From: an uncultured Bacteroidaceae bacterium
GTDB lineage: Bacteria > Bacteroidota > Bacteroidia > Bacteroidales > Bacteroidaceae
DNA: 64,000 nt
Reading direction: 5' to 3'
Assembly (NCBI GenBank): GCA_934426255.1
Contig: CAKRYD010000002.1
Coordinates: 96,132 to 160,131 of the forward strand
In this document: piece by piece, positions 36,295 to 45,829 of the stretch
Layout: each line of letters begins with the position of its first letter
How positions within the stretch are numbered: position 1 is the stretch's first letter
The notes under the pieces: generated by a model
What the model was told of the DNA's origin: nothing
Database searches by the model: none
Seen by the model: only the letters and a program-made list of their open reading frames with translations
Made by a program: the position numbers and the translations under genes

Positions 36295-39249
36295 TTATTT
36301 TCTAATACGATACTTTGCTACAAATTTCTTGGCTCCGGCCGCATCCTTCCATTCAGCATCATAACGACCTCCATTGAGCTCCATGAAATTCAAAACGCCA
36401 TCAATACGATGCAATACTGCGTAAGACGATGTCGAAATTGTCCTGGAGTTATCCTTGGCAGCATCAAATTCCATATCACGTGTCAGCATATTATAGTTAC
36501 GGTCTTGACCTTCTTCCGTAATGACATGACGTGTATTTCCATCTTTGTCTTTAACGTCAAGAGATTGGCCATTGGCAGAAGACACTTCCAATGTAATATA
36601 ACGGTTGGTTACATTATTGATACAAGCAGTTTCATAAGCCGTAGTTTCTATAGGATTATTGTCTACGAACACTGAATTATCTTGGAAATGATACTTCACA
36701 AAGTTCAAAAGACAAGTAACCATTGCCTGAGCTTTCTGCTTGTAGTCATCCGTAAATGCAGCAACCTCTTCGTCTGACCAATCAGTTTCATGTGCTTTCA
36801 AGACTTCCTGCTTGCCTGCAATATATTCCGAAATCTGTGCCCAAGTAGGCAAACCATTATCAATGGCTTCACGAACACTTTCATTCTTCGGAATGTATAC
36901 CGTATAACGATATGTATTGAAGAAACGTACATTCTGATCCATGCACTTACCGCTAACAAATACCATATAACGGTTACGGGCATTGTCTTTCTCCTTGATA
37001 TTAGTATATTCATCCAAGAAACCGGAATTGTCAATTACTTCAGGATCAACATTACAGAGTTCAAAGAACTCACGGTAAGGAGAATCCTCATTTTCATTAT
37101 CGTTCATTATCGAATATACAGACTTAACTGTCGACTGTATTGGACGATCTATTACATAGGTCATACCATTACCATATCCGTTGGTCTTCTCTGATTTATC
37201 AAACAGTTCCTTAACATGGCATTCCTGACCCGGATGATCCAACTGCCAACCGCCATACACAGTCATACCATTTACACCGTCATTTGGACGAGCCACTTTA
37301 ACAGGAGCGCCACCCTTAGAGATATAATATTCATTACCATCATAAACGCCCAACTTGGCAGCTGATGAGTCTACAATGATATGAGCATCCAACATGTCCT
37401 TCAAACGGTTATTCACAATAGAAGATGATATTGTAACCGATGCATATACAGAATCTATCTCGCCTGTCAGTGGATCATACTTCTTTGCTCTTGCCGTAAC
37501 AGGCGTAGATGTGCTTCTTGAGTCAAACCTAAATGCCAGCACATAAGGCTGAGTATGCGACATGTATACAGGGTCATAATAAGTCTGCAAAGCATTATCC
37601 GTTGGAACGAAGAAACTAAAGTTGGTACTCATCGCCAACAAATAAGTAGAAATAAACGAGTTCAACGGAGCAGAGTTAGGATTGGTAATATACTTATCAT
37701 CCGCAGTAATTGCCCAGTTGAAAATTCGCAAGCTGTCACCAACCAATGCAGGAGCAGATACTGATGCATATTTAGCCGGTGTGTAGACTTCGTTCATCAC
37801 ATAAACGACACCATTGTTGGCAATCAAGCAAGTATCAATCTTCGCTTTATACTCTTCAACAGTGGCCGCATTTGAGAACATTGGGTCGCGAGCATCATTC
37901 ATGATAGTCAGATACTTGCTTGGTACTGTCTCTATAAAGGAAGCTTTCATCAGGTTGTTAATCAGGGCCTGAATAACCTCCAAAGGCACCTGATCCAAAT
38001 TAAACATCAAATTCTCAGCTGTCACAGGCTTATCAGTGGCATATGCATCCATTAAGAACTGACCACCGCCGCCATCAAGGAAATACTTACGAATGGCATC
38101 GTCCGAAGGAACAAACATCGCTCCCATATCCACCTGCACACCATGACTTGCATTGTAATATGTTGTCCATCCTGGGTCATAGGTCAAATAATAGGAAACC
38201 CTATTGTTGTCCGGATCACGCTCCAAAGCACTTCCGCCCTGTGAACGTGCAGAAAGATAGCGTTTTTCAAATACGGAGTCTACGGCCGGATTCAGCTGCT
38301 GATATTGTCTTGTCAATGAACCATTATAATACGGAGCGCTAAAACGATCCAACATGTGGCTAAACAACTGTGTACGACCATTTGTACGAATCATCTCCGC
38401 CATATTTTCGGGAGTAATAAATACATTGTCGAGCACATCGATATAACCATTCTGGCAAGTAATATCCTGCTCTATCACCTTGCTACCGAACACATAGGCA
38501 TCATTCGGCTGACGCTCCTTACCTACGATTTTTGCAAAGTCATCATTGGTAATTTTTTGCTCACCCAATTGTCCTGCGATCCAATGCACCATCAAAGGAG
38601 CAGTACCATCTGATACCATGTAGATTCCACCTTTGGATTGCTCGCGGAAACGTGACCAATAATCCTTATCAGCCCTACCGCCGGCATTATTGCGACCTAA
38701 ATTTTCCGTCTTAGGCAGAACAGTCTGGCCATTATACAAACTATCCCACTTAACAAATCCGATATAATCACTAACCGCAACCGAAGTAGGCTGACGCAAG
38801 CAACGGTTCCTGTCAAGATACGTTCCATCTGAGCCCATGGAAGAAGAAGAAAGGTTGGGCATCATCTCCAACAAATAGGCATTGTCGAACATAGAAGAAT
38901 TCAGCAGCAATCTCTTTTGCGATTGCGACAACTCCTCGTAGCTACGGACGCCCCACGGATTGTTCGCAAAAAAACGAGCATAGGCGTCATCGTCAGCGAC
39001 GAACAACGTCTTACTACCGGTCTTTGCTAAAACCTCCGTATAATCCAAGTCCTCAATTAACTTGACAGTATTGGTGTAATTCCCTTTGTCCTTCAAGTAT
39101 GCATAAATACTCGAACCCAACCAACCGGGAGTCTTATCCGGCAGATCGTAATCATCTGAACAAGAGTACATCAACCCGCCAATCAACAGCAGTGCAAACG
39201 CCCCTGTGAGCTGCCTGCGCATTCTGAATAAACGGTCTTTCATACACAT
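36295..39249 (-). CDS. Large fasciclin (FAS1)-repeat lipoprotein (first triad)
   Basis: A 984-residue lipoprotein with a signal peptide ending LIGGLMYSC followed by SDDYDLPD. Several FAS1-like units can be seen: an N-terminal one with TVKLIEDLDYTEVLAKTGSK and LFVADDDAYARFF, a unit near residues 240-330 with DVLDNVFITPENMAEMI, one around 380-480 with MFVPSDDAIRKYF and VYVMNEVYTP, and one near 510-680 with FFVPTDNALQTYY. FAS1 domains mediate adhesion in many organisms. It is the first gene of the operon proper and probably a surface-binding partner of the SusC/SusD pair. The ATG at 39243 (MKDRLF) is an equally good start. Confidence 0.85.
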   Translation of the reverse strand: MCMKDRLFRMRRQLTGAFALLLIGGLMYSCSDDYDLPDKTPGWLGSSIYAYLKDKGNYTNTVKLIEDLDYTEVLAKTGSKTLFVADDDAYARFFANNPWGVRSYEELSQSQKRLLLNSSMFDNAYLLEMMPNLSSSSMGSDGTYLDRNRCLRQPTSVAVSDYIGFVKWDSLYNGQTVLPKTENLGRNNAGGRADKDYWSRFREQSKGGIYMVSDGTAPLMVHWIAGQLGEQKITNDDFAKIVGKERQPNDAYVFGSKVIEQDITCQNGYIDVLDNVFITPENMAEMIRTNGRTQLFSHMLDRFSAPYYNGSLTRQYQQLNPAVDSVFEKRYLSARSQGGSALERDPDNNRVSYYLTYDPGWTTYYNASHGVQVDMGAMFVPSDDAIRKYFLDGGGGQFLMDAYATDKPVTAENLMFNLDQVPLEVIQALINNLMKASFIETVPSKYLTIMNDARDPMFSNAATVEEYKAKIDTCLIANNGVVYVMNEVYTPAKYASVSAPALVGDSLRIFNWAITADDKYITNPNSAPLNSFISTYLLAMSTNFSFFVPTDNALQTYYDPVYMSHTQPYVLAFRFDSRSTSTPVTARAKKYDPLTGEIDSVYASVTISSSIVNNRLKDMLDAHIIVDSSAAKLGVYDGNEYYISKGGAPVKVARPNDGVNGMTVYGGWQLDHPGQECHVKELFDKSEKTNGYGNGMTYVIDRPIQSTVKSVYSIMNDNENEDSPYREFFELCNVDPEVIDNSGFLDEYTNIKEKDNARNRYMVFVSGKCMDQNVRFFNTYRYTVYIPKNESVREAIDNGLPTWAQISEYIAGKQEVLKAHETDWSDEEVAAFTDDYKQKAQAMVTCLLNFVKYHFQDNSVFVDNNPIETTAYETACINNVTNRYITLEVSSANGQSLDVKDKDGNTRHVITEEGQDRNYNMLTRDMEFDAAKDNSRTISTSSYAVLHRIDGVLNFMELNGGRYDAEWKDAAGAKKFVAKYRIRK

Positions 39250-39313
39250 TAAATTTTAGTTTTTATATGATTTCTAATTTATTTCCTTACTTCTGAGTCT
39301 TCTCTGTTTGACA

Positions 39314-39321
39314 CAAAATTA
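39314..39321 (-). promoter_or_regulatory. Bacteroidota -7 box for the fasciclin/SusC/SusD operon
   Basis: TAATTTTG on the minus strand, 64 nt before the ATG at 39249. The remainder of the 506-nt gap between this gene and the GH2 gene (39322-39690) is A/T-rich and holds no gene I can support. Confidence 0.55.
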
Positions 39322-39693
39322 GCGATTCTTCCTTTCTCCACCGCACTTTGCAAATGGAAAATGGAGTTGTTTAACTTTAATTATACATCTGTGCCGGCTA
39401 TAAAAAGACGGCCTCGCACCATTATTATTTATCATCTATATTATATCCTTCAATTTACATTGTTTGTTTCTTACTTATGTAGCACCTCTACCATCCTAAA
39501 GACTCGGTCTGAGTAGGCTCATTACTGCTCGCAAAATTATTTCGCCTAAAAATTCAGCACAAATATTCACATCCCAGCTTACACTATTTCAACAACTTGA
39601 ATCCATTTTCAGGCGAATTTAAAGCTCTGAGAATGCGCCGAATTCCTTTCGCTTATATTTGTATCAAGAACGAGCGCTTTTCAGAGGGTTTAT

Positions 39694-39739
39694 GAGGAAT
39701 CCGCGTAAAGCGGTTTGAGGATTCCCCGGTGGAATCCTC
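39694..39739 (-). terminator. Hairpin cluster after the GH2 gene with two alternative pairings
   Basis: GAGGATTCC (39717-39725) pairs perfectly with GGAATCCTC (39731-39739) across a 5-nt loop; a second small stem CCGC/GCGG is at 39701-39713. The same GGATTCC can instead pair with GGAATCC at 39696-39702, so two structures exclude each other. It starts 17 nt after the GH2 stop. There is no clear T run, so termination is probable but unproven. Confidence 0.55.
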
Positions 39740-39755
39740 TCCTCTTCTACCTACT

Positions 39756-42700
39756 CTATAACGGACGTATCACAAACGTGAAGTCTTGATTGGCATATGG
39801 AATCATATACTGAGGCAATGGCACAGTTCCCCAACTGTTAATGCCACCTACACCCATTTGGCGATCAGAGACATGCACCACAGAGAAAGGCCTTGGAACC
39901 AAGTCGCCTGAATGGCGCTGATGTTTTTCCCAACCATCATCCAAATCTGAAGTAAGGAAGTTCAGTGTGGAACATTCGATTGGTTTCAAGCCATAGAATT
40001 CCAAGCCGTTTTTGCTTTCATTCATAACCTTCCACCACCTGACATCGGTCTTATTTCCACTCTCTTGCGGACGTATATAGTCTTTAGTGTATTGATTTGC
40101 GACTTTATCTCTATATACACCAACCAGTGTATTATTATTTCTATCACAATAGTTTTCTATCGGACCACGGCCATAGTAAGTAACCTCTTTATATGCCTCA
40201 GGCATTACCAATTGCATACCGAAACGGAACATATTGGGTTTTTCTTTAGCATTCGGATCCACCTGCAATTTTTCATTGAGGACAATTTCACCCTTCTGCG
40301 TAACTGTATAGGTCATCTGCAATTGCGATGATACAGACGGCAGTTTATAGTCGGCAGTTACCACATAGTTATTTCCGCTTTGCTCACACTTAAATGACTT
40401 AAGCTCCATCTGCGGATCTTTCCAAGCCACCCACTTGCGATGCAGATTCGCACCCATATCATTGTCAGTCGGACCACGCCAAAATTCGGGCTTAACGGAA
40501 TAACCTTTTTCGAGCATTGGCCTGCCGTCGACATCCAAATAATCAATCCATCCGGTTGATTTATTAAAGTAAACGGTAAGTCTTCCGGCTTTCAGTATTA
40601 TACATGCTAATTGTTCCTGTTTTTCTATTGATTGACCACCTTGTGCAGACAAAACACCAGACAATGTCGGATATTGATATTTAGCAACAGGCATTTGTTG
40701 ATAAGCGACTGTCTCACTTTTTTTCATCAACTGTTCATCACCCTTAAGGACATAAGAAACATTCAACATGAGCTCTTTACCATTGGCATCCGAAGGTATC
40801 GAATAACCAGGCAATGTATATTCTACCGTTTTTTGAGCCGGCACATTTACATCTGTCTGACCTTTAGCAACCTTTTCGCCATTAGCAAGAAGCTCCCATT
40901 TCAGCGTCACATAATCCAATGTTCGGAAGAAATTTTCATTATAGACTTTCACCTTTCCTGTTTTCAAATCTACAGGAGTAGTCCATACATTCTGATAATA
41001 GTATGCCACTTCGTAAGCATGAGGATGCATTGTACGATCAGGAGCAATCAAACCGTTACAATTGAAGTTATTGTCAGTAGCAGGATAACGCCCATAGTCA
41101 CCACCATAGGTAAATATTTCCTTTCCATCCTTATTGAAGTCACGCAAACCCTGATCTACAAAATCCCAAATAAAACCACCTTGATAATTAGGATACTTTC
41201 GTACCAGCTCCCAATACTCTTTGAAATTACCCACGCTATTTCCCATTGCATGTGCATATTCGCACTGAATCAACGGCTGCGGCAATTTTGCTTTCAGATA
41301 AATTTCATCAGCAGTCGGACTTTCGTACATGGGGCAATATATATCCGTATATGCCATTTTGAAGTCTCCCTTGTTTTCGTAGTGATTATCAGGGAAACTG
41401 GCACGTTCGTATTGAACGGGGCGCGACGGGTCGAACGCCTTGACATGCTTATAGGCATTCTCGAAGTTCACGCCCATACCGGCCTCATTGCCCAAGCTCC
41501 ATATAATAATGGCCGGATGATTCTTGTTTACGAATGTATTATTATCTTGGCGTTCAATATGAGCCTTAGCCCACGACGTATTTTTTGCCAAAGTTTTGTC
41601 AGCATACCCCATTCCGTGGCTTTCAATATTTGTTTCAGCCACCATGTAAAGTCCATATTCGTCACAAAGATCGTACCAACGTGGGTCATCAGGATAATGA
41701 CAGGTACGCACCGCGTTGATATTCATACGTTTCATCACTTGTACATCCTGAATCATGCGCTCCATCGAGATTACATAACCACCATCGGGATCCAACTCGT
41801 GACGATTTGCACCCTTAATCAGCACAGGCTGCCCATTCACCAGCAATTGGCTGTTTTTTATCTCCACCTTGCGGAAACCCACGCGCTGAGGAATGACAGA
41901 TTTCACAGACTTACCATCTGCGAGTGTTATATATAAGGTATACAAGTTGGGCGTCTCGGCCGTCCATTTAGCCGGATTGTTCACTTTAAACACGTGATGC
42001 ACCTTACCTGCAGCCACCTTTTCCTCGGCTGCAGCCACTGTTGCGCCGTTATTGTCTTTCAACTCCAACTTCACTTTGTTGCCATTGGCATTTTCGGCCG
42101 ACACCTTCACGTCCAATGTTCCATCCTGGTAATTGTTAACCAAATCAGGAGTAATAAACACATCGCTGATTCGAGCCTTTGGAGTTGTATACAAATACAC
42201 TTCGCGTGCAATACCCGTGAAACGCCAAAAATCCTGATCTTCCAAATAACTGCCGTCGCACCAACGCATCACCTGCATGGCAAAAAGGTTTTTCTTGCCG
42301 GGAATCAGATATTTTGTCAAGTCGAACTCGGCTTCAACCTTGCTGTCTTCGCTATAGCCAACGAACTTACCGTTCACCCACAGCATCAAGTTCGACGTTG
42401 CCGAACCGACATGTAAGTAAATCTTTTGTCCCTTCCAGTCGGCAGGGATTTCAAATTCCTTACGGTAAGAACCTGTATAGTTATTCTTTTCTTCGATATA
42501 AGGAGGATTCGGCACAAATTGAGTAGCCCATGCATAACCTACATTCTTATATATGCGATCACCATAGCCATTAATTTCAAACAGCCCGGGAACAGGAAAC
42601 TCAACCCATTTCGAGTCGTCATAATCGGCTACATAGAAGTTGGCCGGAGCCTTGTCGTGATCTTTCACCCAATTAAACTTCCACTTCCCCTCCAAGCTCA

Positions 42701-42914
42701 TATACCGAGAAGAAGCTTCTTTTTTCATTTTGCGGGCAAGATCATCCGTCTCATAAGCAAAGAATGAAGCTCTCGGGGTCATCACGTTGACACGGTTCAC
42801 CGTGGGATCCATCCACCAAGGAGCTTTTTTCTCTGCTTTAGCTGCAAAACTTACTGTCGAGGACAACAGCAAGCACGCAACGCACAGCTTCAGTTTTCTT
42901 GTCAAACTACTCAT
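39756..42914 (-). CDS. Exported GH2 beta-galactosidase
   Basis: Glycoside hydrolase family 2 enzyme of LacZ architecture, 1052 residues, with a signal peptide (LCVACLLLSSTVSFAAKA) placing it in the periplasm. Domains in order: sugar-binding jelly roll (about 40-240), immunoglobulin-like (about 245-345), TIM barrel (about 350-650) and the C-terminal Bgal small-chain domains (about 760-1050). Catalytic acid/base Glu477 in WSLGNEAGMG and nucleophile Glu552 in QCEYAHAMGNS are 75 residues apart, close to the 76 of E. coli LacZ (E461/E537). It lies upstream of the two fasciclin/SusC/SusD triads and suggests that the imported glycan carries beta-linked galactose. Confidence 0.94.
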   Translation of the reverse strand: MSSLTRKLKLCVACLLLSSTVSFAAKAEKKAPWWMDPTVNRVNVMTPRASFFAYETDDLARKMKKEASSRYMSLEGKWKFNWVKDHDKAPANFYVADYDDSKWVEFPVPGLFEINGYGDRIYKNVGYAWATQFVPNPPYIEEKNNYTGSYRKEFEIPADWKGQKIYLHVGSATSNLMLWVNGKFVGYSEDSKVEAEFDLTKYLIPGKKNLFAMQVMRWCDGSYLEDQDFWRFTGIAREVYLYTTPKARISDVFITPDLVNNYQDGTLDVKVSAENANGNKVKLELKDNNGATVAAAEEKVAAGKVHHVFKVNNPAKWTAETPNLYTLYITLADGKSVKSVIPQRVGFRKVEIKNSQLLVNGQPVLIKGANRHELDPDGGYVISMERMIQDVQVMKRMNINAVRTCHYPDDPRWYDLCDEYGLYMVAETNIESHGMGYADKTLAKNTSWAKAHIERQDNNTFVNKNHPAIIIWSLGNEAGMGVNFENAYKHVKAFDPSRPVQYERASFPDNHYENKGDFKMAYTDIYCPMYESPTADEIYLKAKLPQPLIQCEYAHAMGNSVGNFKEYWELVRKYPNYQGGFIWDFVDQGLRDFNKDGKEIFTYGGDYGRYPATDNNFNCNGLIAPDRTMHPHAYEVAYYYQNVWTTPVDLKTGKVKVYNENFFRTLDYVTLKWELLANGEKVAKGQTDVNVPAQKTVEYTLPGYSIPSDANGKELMLNVSYVLKGDEQLMKKSETVAYQQMPVAKYQYPTLSGVLSAQGGQSIEKQEQLACIILKAGRLTVYFNKSTGWIDYLDVDGRPMLEKGYSVKPEFWRGPTDNDMGANLHRKWVAWKDPQMELKSFKCEQSGNNYVVTADYKLPSVSSQLQMTYTVTQKGEIVLNEKLQVDPNAKEKPNMFRFGMQLVMPEAYKEVTYYGRGPIENYCDRNNNTLVGVYRDKVANQYTKDYIRPQESGNKTDVRWWKVMNESKNGLEFYGLKPIECSTLNFLTSDLDDGWEKHQRHSGDLVPRPFSVVHVSDRQMGVGGINSWGTVPLPQYMIPYANQDFTFVIRPL

Positions 42915-43074
42915 ATTTAAACAAATCTCTAATTTCCATCACGAGTCATTCATTCAAGCACCTTATCAGTCAATACACAAAAAGATCTGATACTACGGCA
43001 AACTTCCATTTTTCCTGCCGGCATTCAAGGTCTTTGTTTCAATCCCAATACAGGTTTATTGAATCTTTTCCTTG

Positions 43075-43082
43075 CAAAGATA
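43075..43082 (-). promoter_or_regulatory. Bacteroidota promoter for the GH2 gene
   Basis: TATCTTTG on the minus strand with a TTTG 22 nt upstream of it, giving a leader of about 155 nt before the ATG at 42914. The leader and the rest of the 457-nt gap (42915-43371) hold no gene I can support, only the terminator at 43319-43349. Confidence 0.5.
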
Positions 43083-43318
43083 CATTTTTTCGGATATACA
43101 ACCTCAAAAAAAGCTCGAAAAAGCATCCAATTTTCAAGCCGAGTATACAAAATAGGCAACATTGGCTGTACTTTAGTCCGCTTGAGGCATGAAACCTATC
43201 ATTTTAAGGCTTTCCACGCCTCCGCTTTCAAGCCCGAAGGAGCAAAGAAGCGGCATCCGCCGGCTACGATGCAAAGGCACGCAGCTATCATGAAAAGAAA
43301 GCGTCCGTGTACAAAAAC

Positions 43319-43349
43319 AAAAGGCTTTCCCTTAAAAAGAAAGCCTTTT
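43319..43349 (-). terminator. Terminator of the RidA-like gene
   Basis: Perfect 11-bp stem AAAAGGCTTTC / GAAAGCCTTTT (43319-43329, 43339-43349) with a 9-nt loop, 22 nt after the gene's stop; on the minus strand it is followed by GTTTTTG. Confidence 0.85.
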
Positions 43350-43371
43350 ATTTCAGGATATCAATTTACCC

Positions 43372-44439
43372 TTAGCAGTCTGACGCAACGCACTCCACTT
43401 CTATCAGCCACTGCGGCCGACATACGGGTGCCAGCAGGATGGCTTTCGGCAAATCGGGGAAACGGGTATCCAAATAACCTTTGACGAGATTATAGTCTGA
43501 CACATCACGCAGATAGACAATCATGTTCTTAATATCGGAAAAGTCCATTCCGCCATCAGCCAATAGCTTCCCTATATTCAGGAAAAGACGTTCTGTTTGT
43601 TTATATACATCACCGAGATAGAGACAGTTACCCTGTTTGTCAATGCTGGCCGTACCGGAAATCAGCACATTGTGTGTTTGTCCTTGAGAGAGCTTCACTC
43701 CACGTTCGAAGGCCACACCATACTCATGTGTGGGATTCAGATAGTCGAGTGCCTGAAGATACTTCTGTACCATGGCAGCGTCGTCGACCGACCAGAAATC
43801 CACACTTACCAAAGCGTTGGGATTTTCACTGCACCCGCCAATCCCCGTAGAAGCGATAAAATGCGTTTTAGGGGTCAGGCCTTGTTCTGCAAAAACTTCG
43901 TTGCGTGCCACCACCACATCATGATAGTTATGGTCTATGTCGCGCACAAAAAACCAAGTGCGCACACAGTTATCCTTTAGGGTCAGCCCTTGCTGGCTTA
44001 ACCACTCTTTATGTCGTCTGAAAGCTTCATGTGTCAGTTCGTAGGCCGTTTTTCCCTTTGTCTCCTCCAGCTTAAAACGCACGCTCTGCCACAAATGCCG
44101 TTTGCCCCCCACTTGCAGCACGCACTTATCGTGCGTACCCAAACACTCAACGCCTTCAGGAACCAGGTTCAGCAACAATTGTATCTTGCTGCCATCCAAG
44201 GGCGGCTGCTCCACATAAGAAAACGCCGCGCGCGAAAGCAAGGATACAAACAAGGGATGTTTTTTCAAAAGCTCCAACTGATTGGCCGAATCGCTAAGGA
44301 ACACGCGCGACCACGCAAGGTTGGCAGCTTGCAGACCGAGCCTCGACATTTCAGACTTTGCCCTCGAGAACAAGTCATCCAACCTTTCTTGAAACAGACC
44401 TTGCGACTTTGCAGAAACCAGCAGTGATATATAATTCAT
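43372..44439 (-). CDS. YjgF/RidA-superfamily two-domain protein (chorismatase-like)
   Basis: A 355-residue cytosolic protein without signal peptide. The C-terminal half (about 230-350) follows the RidA pattern: NVLISGTASIDKQGN, YLGDVYKQTERLFLNIGKLL, IKNMIVYLRDVSDYNLVKGY and a final PQWLIEVECVA. The N-terminal half (about 1-190) is a second, more diverged unit of the same fold, with VRTWFFVRDIDHNY in the middle. Two-domain RidA-like proteins include FkbO/Hyg5 chorismatases, which hydrolyse chorismate; others are imine deaminases. I cannot tell which applies. It is a monocistronic gene with its own promoter and terminator. Confidence 0.75.
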   Translation of the reverse strand: MNYISLLVSAKSQGLFQERLDDLFSRAKSEMSRLGLQAANLAWSRVFLSDSANQLELLKKHPLFVSLLSRAAFSYVEQPPLDGSKIQLLLNLVPEGVECLGTHDKCVLQVGGKRHLWQSVRFKLEETKGKTAYELTHEAFRRHKEWLSQQGLTLKDNCVRTWFFVRDIDHNYHDVVVARNEVFAEQGLTPKTHFIASTGIGGCSENPNALVSVDFWSVDDAAMVQKYLQALDYLNPTHEYGVAFERGVKLSQGQTHNVLISGTASIDKQGNCLYLGDVYKQTERLFLNIGKLLADGGMDFSDIKNMIVYLRDVSDYNLVKGYLDTRFPDLPKAILLAPVCRPQWLIEVECVASDC

Positions 44440-44456
44440 GGATTTTCTTTTTGGTG

Positions 44457-44464
44457 CAAAGTTA
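44457..44464 (-). promoter_or_regulatory. Bacteroidota -7 box for the RidA-like gene
   Basis: TAACTTTG on the minus strand, 17 nt before the ATG at 44439. Confidence 0.6.
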
Positions 44465-44590
44465 CGACTTTCCCATAAGTCTAAAAAAGGTTATTTGTGA
44501 AAATACCGACCGAAAACATCCCAAAGATTAAGTAAATACAGGCAGCCCGTCATGCCATTCAAGTAGAAGAAGAGCGGAAAAGCCCAATGT

Positions 44591-45544
44591 TCAAGCTCCG
44601 CCGGTGTACAAATCGCCTTGACAGGCATCAGCATCGCGCAGCTTTCGTTTCAGCAAATCGACAAACTCATAATTCTTCATTCCCCACACAGGAGCAATGA
44701 GCATTTCGGCAGGCGACTGTGCCGTAAAGCGTGCAACAGCCATGTCGGGGCGCAAGCGTCTCAGATATTCGCAAAGCAACGATGCATATGCCTCGGGCGT
44801 TTGAAACAAGGAAGAGAACATCTGCGGCTGTTTGTTGTAGAGCAAGGCCAAAGGTGTATTGCTGACAATCTGCAATTGATGCAGTTTCAAGACATCCAAG
44901 GGAAGTTCCGACAACACAGAAGGTTGGGACAGCATGGAGGGAATCGTATCACCGGGCAGGCCCAAAATGAGATGGGCTGTAGTAAAGATGCCGCGCTCCG
45001 CTGTACGCCGGATAACATCACAAGCCCGGGCAAAGGTATGCCCCCTATTCAGAAAGCGGAGCTGTTCATCGCTTACACTTTCCACACCATACTCCATCAT
45101 AATATGGCTATGATGCGTGAGAGAGGATAGATAGTCAAGCAACTCATCGGTCACACAGTCGGGACGTGTGCCTATCACAAGACCTACAACGCCATCAACA
45201 CCAAGAGCTTCCTCATAAAGCCGACGCAGCACAGGCAAAGGTGCATAAGTATTGGTGTGCGCCTGAAAATAGGCCAGATATTGCATGTCGGGATACTTGC
45301 GTCCGAAAAAGCGTTTGCCTTTCTCAATTTGCACGGCCACCGGATCGGACGCACTGCAATAAGAGGGGACAAAACTCAGGTTGTTGCAATAGGCACAACC
45401 ACCTTTGCCAATCGTCCCGTCACGGTTGGGGCATCCAAGGCCGGCATCTACCGAAAGTTTCTGAACCTTTCCGTCAAAATGTTCATGCAGAAAAGCAGCA
45501 TAATCTCTGTAACGCATGCGGGGCGTTGCCGTATTGTCTGTCAT
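44591..45544 (-). CDS. TIGR01212-family radical SAM protein (YhcC-like)
   Basis: A 4Fe-4S radical SAM enzyme, about 317 residues. The cluster is the extended form CPNRDGTIGKGGCAYCNN with three cysteines, typical of the YhcC/TIGR01212 family, and is followed by YLAYFQAHTNTYAPL, GLVIGTRPDCV, MMEYGVESVSDEQLRFLNRG and HLILGLPGDT. The reaction of the family is not firmly known. The reading frame is open to 45589, but a TACTTTTG box at 45558-45565 lies in that stretch, so the start is at ATG 45544 or the later ATG 45517 (MRYRDYAAFL); 45544 is given here with doubt. Confidence 0.87.
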   Translation of the reverse strand: MTDNTATPRMRYRDYAAFLHEHFDGKVQKLSVDAGLGCPNRDGTIGKGGCAYCNNLSFVPSYCSASDPVAVQIEKGKRFFGRKYPDMQYLAYFQAHTNTYAPLPVLRRLYEEALGVDGVVGLVIGTRPDCVTDELLDYLSSLTHHSHIMMEYGVESVSDEQLRFLNRGHTFARACDVIRRTAERGIFTTAHLILGLPGDTIPSMLSQPSVLSELPLDVLKLHQLQIVSNTPLALLYNKQPQMFSSLFQTPEAYASLLCEYLRRLRPDMAVARFTAQSPAEMLIAPVWGMKNYEFVDLLKRKLRDADACQGDLYTGGA

Positions 45545-45557
45545 CTTCATCATGGTG

Positions 45558-45565
45558 CAAAAGTA
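45558..45565 (-). promoter_or_regulatory. Bacteroidota -7 box for the radical SAM gene
   Basis: TACTTTTG on the minus strand, 13 nt before ATG 45544. Start codons upstream of it can be excluded. Confidence 0.6.
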
Positions 45566-45817
45566 CACATTTCCGAGGGCTTCGGCCACTTCCCCGCAGG
45601 AAAAGCAAGGTTTATCATTCTTTTAAGTTTGGCGCGGCCATAAAAAACGAAGAAAAACTTAATCGTTAACGCAACAAAAGCTAAAGCAGGGGCAAATACA
45701 GGGTTTTACAGAAAATAAGATTGACAATTTATCAACTACACCCTTTTATCATGTTAATTAATCGGACAAACGGGTGATTTTCTGGTTTAATATTTCAAGA
45801 CTAAAAATAAGTCTTTC

Positions 45818-45825
45818 TATTTTTG
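45818..45825 (+). promoter_or_regulatory. Bacteroidota -7 box for rprXY, almost touching the start codon
   Basis: TATTTTTG ends only 4 nt before the rprX ATG at 45830, so the transcript should be leaderless or nearly so. Between it and the divergent promoter at 45558-45565 lie about 250 nt with no gene I can support. Confidence 0.5.
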
Positions 45826-45829
45826 TGGT

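Noticed and set aside
31067..39249. Assembly duplication as the cause of two SusC/SusD triads
   Set aside because: The two sets differ in length and in sequence throughout, so they are distinct genes and not a duplicated stretch of assembly.
40632..41936. Plus-strand open frame of 434 codons
   Set aside because: It is antisense to the GH2 beta-galactosidase gene, which has both catalytic glutamates; the antisense product shows no recognisable domain.
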